Assembly: GCA_030373045.1 (NCBI GenBank)
Contig: JAUCPW010000027.1
Span: forward strand, 1-64,000
Direction: 5' to 3'
DNA: 64,000 nucleotides
DNA from: Candidatus Fermentibacter sp.
Lineage (GTDB): Bacteria > Fermentibacterota > Fermentibacteria > Fermentibacterales > Fermentibacteraceae
The notes under the pieces are model-generated. The model saw only the letters and a program-made list of their open reading frames with translations. It had not been told where the DNA came from and did no database searches. This document shows positions 59,398 through 64,000 of this stretch, in pieces (position 1 is the first letter of the stretch; each line of letters opens with the position of its first letter). Position numbers and translations under genes: made by a program.

Positions 59398-60858
59398 TTG
59401 AATCCCGGGCCCGGCGGGGACATCTCCGTTCTCGAGCTGAACACGAAGGTCCGGGATCTCTTCCAGACCGTCTTCCCGTATCCGGTATGGCTGAGGGGCT
59501 CCCTCTCCGGTAGACTCTCGCCCGGCCAGAGCGGCCACACGTACTTCCAGCTCCTCGACGAGACCGCCGGCGGAGGCCAGGCGGCCGCATCCGTCGACTG
59601 CGTGCTCTTTGCCGGTGCACGTTCGATCGTGGCGAGGGACTTCGCCAGGATGGGCATGCTCTTCCGGCCGGAGCCCGGGATGAGCGTCAGGGTCCTCGGA
59701 CGAGTCGACCTCTGGCCGCGTTCCGGCAGGTTCCAGTTCATCGTCGAGGCCTTCGACCCGTACAGTTTCGGTTCGGCTTCGGAACTCCACCTCAGGGCTG
59801 TCGTGGACAGGCTCGCGAAGGAGGGCCTGACGACCCGCAACCCCTCCCTCCCGTTCCCCGCCCTGCCGCTCCGCATCGGACTGATAAGCGCCCCCGGCTC
59901 CGCCGCGCTCGAGGACTTCCTCTCGACCCTGCGCGAGAGCGGCTTCCCGTTCGAGGTCGTCTTCCACCCCGCGATGATGCAGGGCGTGACCACGGGGCAG
60001 TCGCTCCTCGCCGCCCTGGCCCGCCTCGGGCGGATCGACGGGCTGGACGCCGTCGTAATCACCAGGGGGGGCGGTTCCGCCCAGGATCTGGCCTGGTTCG
60101 ACTCGGAGCCGGTCGGGAGGGCGATCGCAGCCTTCCCGGTGCCGGTCATCTCCGGCATCGGGCACGAGATAGACTTCACGGTCCCGGACTTCGTAGCTCA
60201 TACGAGGGCCAAGACCCCGACCCACGCGGCGTCCATCCTGGTCGACAGGGTGGCCGATGCCGCGCAGGAGCTCGACGGGGCCGCCAGGGCTCTCGGCTTC
60301 TCGATCCTGCCCAGGCTCGGGGCTGAGATGAACAGGCTCGAATCCTCGGCCTTCATGCTGCTTTCGGGTGTGGCGTCGGTGTCGAGAGGCGTCACGGGGA
60401 CCCTGGACAGGAGCCTTGCGTGGCTCGGTCCGGCCGCGGAACGGAGGATCGCCTCCGCCGACCGCAGGCTGTCCTCCCTGTCCGACGGCATTTCGATCCG
60501 GAAGATCTCCGGCAGGCTCGAGAGGGCCGGCATCCATCTCGAGGATGCTCTGTCCGGGCTCCCGGAGGCCTGCGGGCGGAGGCTCCGCGAGGCCGACCGG
60601 AGGATCGGCATCCTCTCCGCTTCCGTGGAGGCGCGCGAACCCGCCAGGATGCTCGCCCTGGGATGGGCCGTGGCGAGCGACGAGCACGGCAGGATTCTCA
60701 GATCGGTGGAAGGAACGTCCCCGGGCCGCGTCGTGCGGCTCAGGCTGAGCGACGGCCGCATCACCGCGCGGACCGAGGCAGTCGAGCGCGACGATGCCGC
60801 GCACGCCGGCCCCTCGAGTCCGGGCGGCTCACCCGGCCCGGAACGGAGTGAAGGATGA
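59398..60858 (+). CDS. xseA: Exodeoxyribonuclease VII large subunit
   Basis: XseA with XseB degrades single-stranded DNA. The 486-residue protein begins with an OB-fold (VLELNTKVRDLFQTVFPYPVWLRG, quoted in part: PVWLRGSLSG), and has the core catalytic region LRIGLISAPGSAALEDFL, VVITRGGGSAQDLAWFD and VISGIGHEIDFTVPDFVAHTRAKTPTHAA (quoted as GIGHEIDFTVPDF, AKTPTHAA). A long coiled-coil follows and the chain ends with a short charged tail. TTG start; ATGA overlap with xseB. Confidence 0.95.
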   Translation: MNPGPGGDISVLELNTKVRDLFQTVFPYPVWLRGSLSGRLSPGQSGHTYFQLLDETAGGGQAAASVDCVLFAGARSIVARDFARMGMLFRPEPGMSVRVLGRVDLWPRSGRFQFIVEAFDPYSFGSASELHLRAVVDRLAKEGLTTRNPSLPFPALPLRIGLISAPGSAALEDFLSTLRESGFPFEVVFHPAMMQGVTTGQSLLAALARLGRIDGLDAVVITRGGGSAQDLAWFDSEPVGRAIAAFPVPVISGIGHEIDFTVPDFVAHTRAKTPTHAASILVDRVADAAQELDGAARALGFSILPRLGAEMNRLESSAFMLLSGVASVSRGVTGTLDRSLAWLGPAAERRIASADRRLSSLSDGISIRKISGRLERAGIHLEDALSGLPEACGRRLREADRRIGILSASVEAREPARMLALGWAVASDEHGRILRSVEGTSPGRVVRLRLSDGRITARTEAVERDDAAHAGPSSPGGSPGPERSEG

Positions 60859-61208
60859 GCAGGAGGAAGGGACCCTCTTTCGAGGAGCAGATGGAGGAGC
60901 TGACAGCGATAGTCGACGGGGTCGGCAGGGAGGACTGCCCTCTCGACGAGCTCGAGTCGAGGGTCCGCAGGGCGGCCGGGCTCATCCGCGAGCTCAGGGC
61001 GAGGCTGGCGTCGACGGAGATGTCCGTCCGCGAGGTGCTGGACGGGCTGGCGGCCGACCGCAGGGCCAGGGATGCCCGCCCGGGTGCGCCGGACAGGTCG
61101 CTCGGTGGCCAGGCGGCTGACGGAGCCGGCGGAGATGAAGCCGATGAAGACGAGGACGACGAGGACGACGGAGATGACGAGGACGGAGAGGACGACCCGG
61201 AGGACTGA
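60855..61208 (+). CDS. xseB: Exodeoxyribonuclease VII small subunit with long acidic tail
   Basis: The first 65 residues match XseB (SFEEQMEELTAIVDGVGRED, then LDELESRVRRAAGLIRELRARL). The family is usually 60-80 residues, but this protein has 117. The extra part is a run of Asp and Glu with few other residues (about 93-117), encoded by GA-rich, GAC/GAG-like triplets at 61134-61206. The tail may have grown by repeat slippage and may mimic nucleic acid. Start overlaps the xseA stop. Confidence 0.9.
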   Translation: MSRRKGPSFEEQMEELTAIVDGVGREDCPLDELESRVRRAAGLIRELRARLASTEMSVREVLDGLAADRRARDARPGAPDRSLGGQAADGAGGDEADEDEDDEDDGDDEDGEDDPED

Positions 61209-61237
61209 CGGGCGGGTCGGGCCGCGATCCGCTCCCC

Positions 61238-62269
61238 TCAGCCGCGCCCCGGGACCGGGAGCATGGCCCGGGCGGCTTCCAGCACCATCCCGGCCGGAGA
61301 TCCGGCGGGGTCGCAGAGCACCCTCGATCCCTCCGAGAGCGGTCCGAACCTGGAATGGTTGGGGAACCTGAACAGGGCCAGCACGGGGACTCCCAGTGCG
61401 GAGGCCACGTGCATGGGTCCGTTGTCGGCCGTCACGAACAGGTCGAGCCCCGACACGGCGTCGAGCAGCCCGTCGATGTCGAGCGCGGGAGACACCGCCG
61501 GGCCCCGACCCTCCAGGCTGCATGCGATCGCGTGCTCCTCCGGGCCGGACCAGAAGAGCGTCACCCTTCCCATCCCGCAGAGCCCTGTGGCTATCCCGGC
61601 AAGCGTGTCACGGGGGATGAACTTGCCCCTGCTGGCCCCCACATGCAGGCCGATGCCGCCGGGAGACGACGCCCCCCGGGCCCTCAGCACCGGTGGCGAG
61701 AAGCCCGGCCATCCCTTCCAGAGCGATCCCAGCCGGTGGAGAGTCAGGCTCTCGTGGTCATCGGGCGACATCCCCGGGACCAGGTGCGTGAACCAGCCGT
61801 CCTGCCCCCCCGCTTCGGATCCGATCCTCGTCACGGCTCCCGACAGGCGGCAGACCGCTGCCCCCGACAGGGAGAACGCGAAGGGATGCGAGGCGTCCAC
61901 CGCGCAGTCGAATCCCCGGGCGCGGAGTCTCCCGGCGAATCCCGGGAAGAGCCAGGGGCGCGAGGCCATCCGGGCCTTGGCCACCGGCAGGACGTCGTAA
62001 CCCTGCCCGGCGGGCAGGGCGGCGAAGCGGTCGCTGGCGAGGAGGGTGACCAGCGCATCGGGGAACCTGCGCCGGAGCCCGTCCATCAGGGGCAGCACCA
62101 GCACGAGGTTGCCCAGCCTCGAATCCGGCCTCACCACCAGCACGGAACGCGGTTCCGGCGGCTCGCAGCCGGCGACCGGGCGCGCGGGACCTCCCAGCAT
62201 GCGCGCCAGGATCCTCCTGGATGCGCGCTCGAGCGGTTTCAGCGGCCTGCGCCGGCCCATGCCTCGCAT
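61238..62269 (-). CDS. Glycosyltransferase family 9 (heptosyltransferase-like)
   Basis: The protein (343 residues) has the ADP-heptose:LPS heptosyltransferase layout: VLVVRPDSRLGNLVLVLPLMDGLRRRFPDA near residue 43 (quoted in part: RPDSRLGNLVLVLPL), IGLHVGASRGKFIPRDTL, and DLFVTADNGPMHVASALGVPVLALF near the end, the nucleotide-binding part. A basic N-terminus suggests membrane association. It could act on the LPS inner core. Start is ATG 62269 or 62260; it overlaps miaB by 20-30 bases. Confidence 0.85.
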   Translation of the reverse strand: MRGMGRRRPLKPLERASRRILARMLGGPARPVAGCEPPEPRSVLVVRPDSRLGNLVLVLPLMDGLRRRFPDALVTLLASDRFAALPAGQGYDVLPVAKARMASRPWLFPGFAGRLRARGFDCAVDASHPFAFSLSGAAVCRLSGAVTRIGSEAGGQDGWFTHLVPGMSPDDHESLTLHRLGSLWKGWPGFSPPVLRARGASSPGGIGLHVGASRGKFIPRDTLAGIATGLCGMGRVTLFWSGPEEHAIACSLEGRGPAVSPALDIDGLLDAVSGLDLFVTADNGPMHVASALGVPVLALFRFPNHSRFGPLSEGSRVLCDPAGSPAGMVLEAARAMLPVPGRG

Positions 62270-63594
62270 GCCTCGAACCGCTCGGCCCCCCCCAGCTCCC
62301 TCTCGAACCGCGCGAAATGGGTCCAGCCGTCGCCCGACTCGATCTCCGCGAGGACGAAGCGGCCTGCAGGCGCGGGCGTTCCCTCGAAGACCACGGCCCT
62401 GTTGCCCGCGGTCCTGCCCAGGGTCTGGCCGGGCCTGCTCCCCGGCCCCGTGACAAGGACGGGCACGAGCCTTCCGGCCAGCCCGGCCGAAAGCCTCCGC
62501 GTGACCGCCCCCTGTATCTCCTGGAGCCGGTGCAGCCTCTCGAGCCTCGTCCGCACCGGAACCGGCCCCTCCATGGCGGCCGCCGCCGTACCCTTCCTCT
62601 CGGAATACCTGAAGAGGAAGGCATAGTCGAACCCGACCTCCTCGAGGAGGGCCGCGCTGTCCTCGAGATCTCCCTCCGTCTCGCCGGGGAACCCCGCGAT
62701 CATGTCGGTGGACAGCACGATCCCGGGCATCGCCTCGCGGAGCATGCGCACCTTCGCGAGGTAGGCGCCGCGCGTGTATCCCCGGTTCATGGCGGCCAGC
62801 ACGGAGTCGCTGCCGGACTGCACCGGGAGATGGAGCATCCTGCAGACGTTCCTGCACGACGCCATGGTTTCGACCAGACCCTGGGTGAGGTCGCGGGGAT
62901 GGCTCGTGACGAACCGGACCCAGGCTCCTCCCGCGGCCCTGGATACGCGCTCGAGTAACTCGGGGAAGCCTGTCCCGCCCGAACTGTAGGAGTTCACGTT
63001 CTGTCCCAGCAGGGTGATCTCGCCGTAGCCGGAGGAAGCCAGAGAGGCGACCTCCGCGAGGACCTCCCCCGCCGGCCGGCTCCTCTCGCGGCCCCTGACG
63101 TAGGGCACGATGCAGTAGCTGCAGAAGTTGTCGCATCCCCTCATGATCGTGACGAAGCTCCTCGGGAAGGTGCGCCTCACCGGCACGACGCCCTCGTAGT
63201 GGTGATCCCCGTGCCCGATGGAGGCGGATCTTCCCCCCTCGAGGATTCCGGGGAGATCCCGGTACCTGTCGGGACCAACGGCATGGTCGATGACGGGGAA
63301 CCTTTCGAGGAGGGCGCTCCCGTGCTCCTCGGCAACGCAGCCGCAGATTGCCGTGACGGGCCTTCCCCGACCGCCCCGGCTCGCACCGAGCTGTGTGATG
63401 CGGCCGAGCGCCCTCACCTCCGCATGCTCCCGCACGGCGCAGGTGACCACGAGGATGGCGTCGGCCCCGTCGGGATCCTCGACCCTCGACCAGCCTGCCG
63501 CATCGAGGATTCCGCAGATGTTCTCGGAATCGCTCACGTTCATCTGGCAGCCGTAGACCTCCATCCAGTACCTGCGCGCCGGAACGGCTTCCAT
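62239..63594 (-). CDS. miaB: tRNA-2-methylthio-N6-dimethylallyladenosine synthase
   Basis: MiaB adds the methylthio group to i6A37 made by MiaA. The 451-residue radical-SAM protein has YGCQMNVSDSE, TCAVREHAE and ICGCVAE for the auxiliary cluster, CDNFCSYCIVPYVRGRERSR with CxxxCxxC, LLGQNVNSY and LPVQSGSD, STDMIAGFPGET, and a C-terminal TRAM-like domain. The match to MiaB rather than MtaB or RimO is clear. The partner miaA lies at 22146-23060. Confidence 0.97.
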   Translation of the reverse strand: MEAVPARRYWMEVYGCQMNVSDSENICGILDAAGWSRVEDPDGADAILVVTCAVREHAEVRALGRITQLGASRGGRGRPVTAICGCVAEEHGSALLERFPVIDHAVGPDRYRDLPGILEGGRSASIGHGDHHYEGVVPVRRTFPRSFVTIMRGCDNFCSYCIVPYVRGRERSRPAGEVLAEVASLASSGYGEITLLGQNVNSYSSGGTGFPELLERVSRAAGGAWVRFVTSHPRDLTQGLVETMASCRNVCRMLHLPVQSGSDSVLAAMNRGYTRGAYLAKVRMLREAMPGIVLSTDMIAGFPGETEGDLEDSAALLEEVGFDYAFLFRYSERKGTAAAAMEGPVPVRTRLERLHRLQEIQGAVTRRLSAGLAGRLVPVLVTGPGSRPGQTLGRTAGNRAVVFEGTPAPAGRFVLAEIESGDGWTHFARFERELGGAERFEACEAWAGAGR

Positions 63595-63615
63595 CCCGCC
63601 TCCCGATTCCGGGCG

Positions 63616-64000
63616 TCAGCCCGGGATCAGCAGCTCCATCACCAGCCCGGAGATGACCGGTATGCGGAAGTTGTCGTCGAGCGGGATGTCCACCAGCTCG
63701 ACCACCGTGGCGGCGAGGGAGCCGGCGATGAGGGCGAAGGGAGTGAGGTGCCAGCCGAAGAACGGGCATATCAGGAGGAGGACGGCGCTCGCGAAGAGGC
63801 AGCTCAGAAGTGCGGCCAGACTGCCCTCGAGGGTGCGGCCGCACACCAGCCTGATCCTTCCGTAGCGCCGTCCCACGAGAGCCGCCATGCTGTCCCCCAG
63901 GCTGAGGAACAGAAGCGCCGCGACCGCGGTCTCCTGCCTGTAGACCAGGATCGTCAGCGCAGCCGAGGCCACCAGGATGGTGGAGCCGGTGATCCCGCCC
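63616..64000 (-). CDS. CTP-dependent lipid kinase of the SEC59/DGK1/VTE5 family (5' truncated)
   Basis: The open frame continues to the window edge. The visible 127 residues contain several TM segments and the family motif FLSLGDSMAALVGRRYGRIRL, followed by GRTLEGSLAA, resembling dolichol, phytol or diacylglycerol kinases and CdsA-like proteins. The C-terminal part (VVELVDIPLDDNFRIPVISGLVMELLI, quoted as DIPLDDNFRIPV) is typical. The substrate cannot be told. Confidence 0.85.
   Translation of the reverse strand, partial: GGITGSTILVASAALTILVYRQETAVAALLFLSLGDSMAALVGRRYGRIRLVCGRTLEGSLAALLSCLFASAVLLLICPFFGWHLTPFALIAGSLAATVVELVDIPLDDNFRIPVISGLVMELLIPG

Overview
The window is 64 kb of GC-rich, gene-dense bacterial DNA with very short intergenic gaps and no insertion sequence, phage, CRISPR or rRNA. 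A lipid A/LPS gene set (lpxB, lpxK, a waaA fusion, heptose and heptosyltransferase genes), a PorV-like barrel and several secreted proteins with a C-terminal FlgD-like/type IX sorting domain indicate a diderm with a type IX-like secretion system. By inference this is an uncultured FCB-related lineage (a Fermentibacterota-like genome would fit); no marker in the window settles the taxon.

Layout. 1-135: tail of a sorting-domain protein, then a strong terminator and a gene-less 0.6 kb stretch packed with hairpins. 758-9749 (minus): TPR membrane protein, coaE, mtaB, rpsA, plsC, cmk, an RsuA-type pseudouridine synthase, scpB, scpA and an Era-like GTPase. 9746-16827 (minus): envelope block (PQQ propeller, L,D-transpeptidase, M15 peptidase), purN, an orphan secreted protein, pgi and an adaptor-like lipoprotein. 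16847-18476 (plus): lipoprotein and polysaccharide deacetylase. 18451-24848 (minus): ferredoxin-nitroreductase, Ig-like lipoprotein, ParB-TPR fusion, miaA, mutL, tRNA-Leu(UAA). 25004-27781: rubrerythrin and a gingipain-like C25 protease. 27830-37243 (minus): DUF2161 nuclease-like protein, cupin, uvrC, murJ, two transglutaminase-type proteins, surE, PorV-like protein. 37327-40755 (plus): lipM, lipA, dus, TPR lipoprotein. 40750-49829 (minus): NlpC/P60, nadB, lpxK, DUF374-waaA fusion, lpxB, Gfo/Idh oxidoreductase, threonine aldolase, ddl. 49926-52105 (plus): epimerase, gmhB, membrane-anchored Ig-like protein. 52108-54416: short ComEC, SpoU methyltransferase, and a ferredoxin fused to a sorting domain. 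54489-64000: mazEF-like pair, M1 aminopeptidase, SAD-type uridine kinase, a PPC-like secreted protein, xseA-xseB, heptosyltransferase, miaB and a partial CTP-dependent lipid kinase.

Themes. Adjacent genes are commonly joined by 1-4 base stop/start overlaps (ATGA, GTGA and repeatedly TTGA), so most blocks should be translationally coupled operons. tRNA maturation genes are unusually dense (mtaB, miaA, miaB, dus, a SpoU methylase), and the tRNA-Leu(UAA) gene lies directly upstream of mutL-miaA. Two genes (cmk and the polysaccharide deacetylase) have no ATG, GTG or TTG available and appear to start at CTG. The observations most worth a second look are the secreted ferredoxin with a sorting domain, the ParB-TPR fusion, the duplicated scpB translation-start region, the hairpin array and the DUF374-waaA fusion. 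All functional calls come from reading motifs in the translated sequence; no database search was run.
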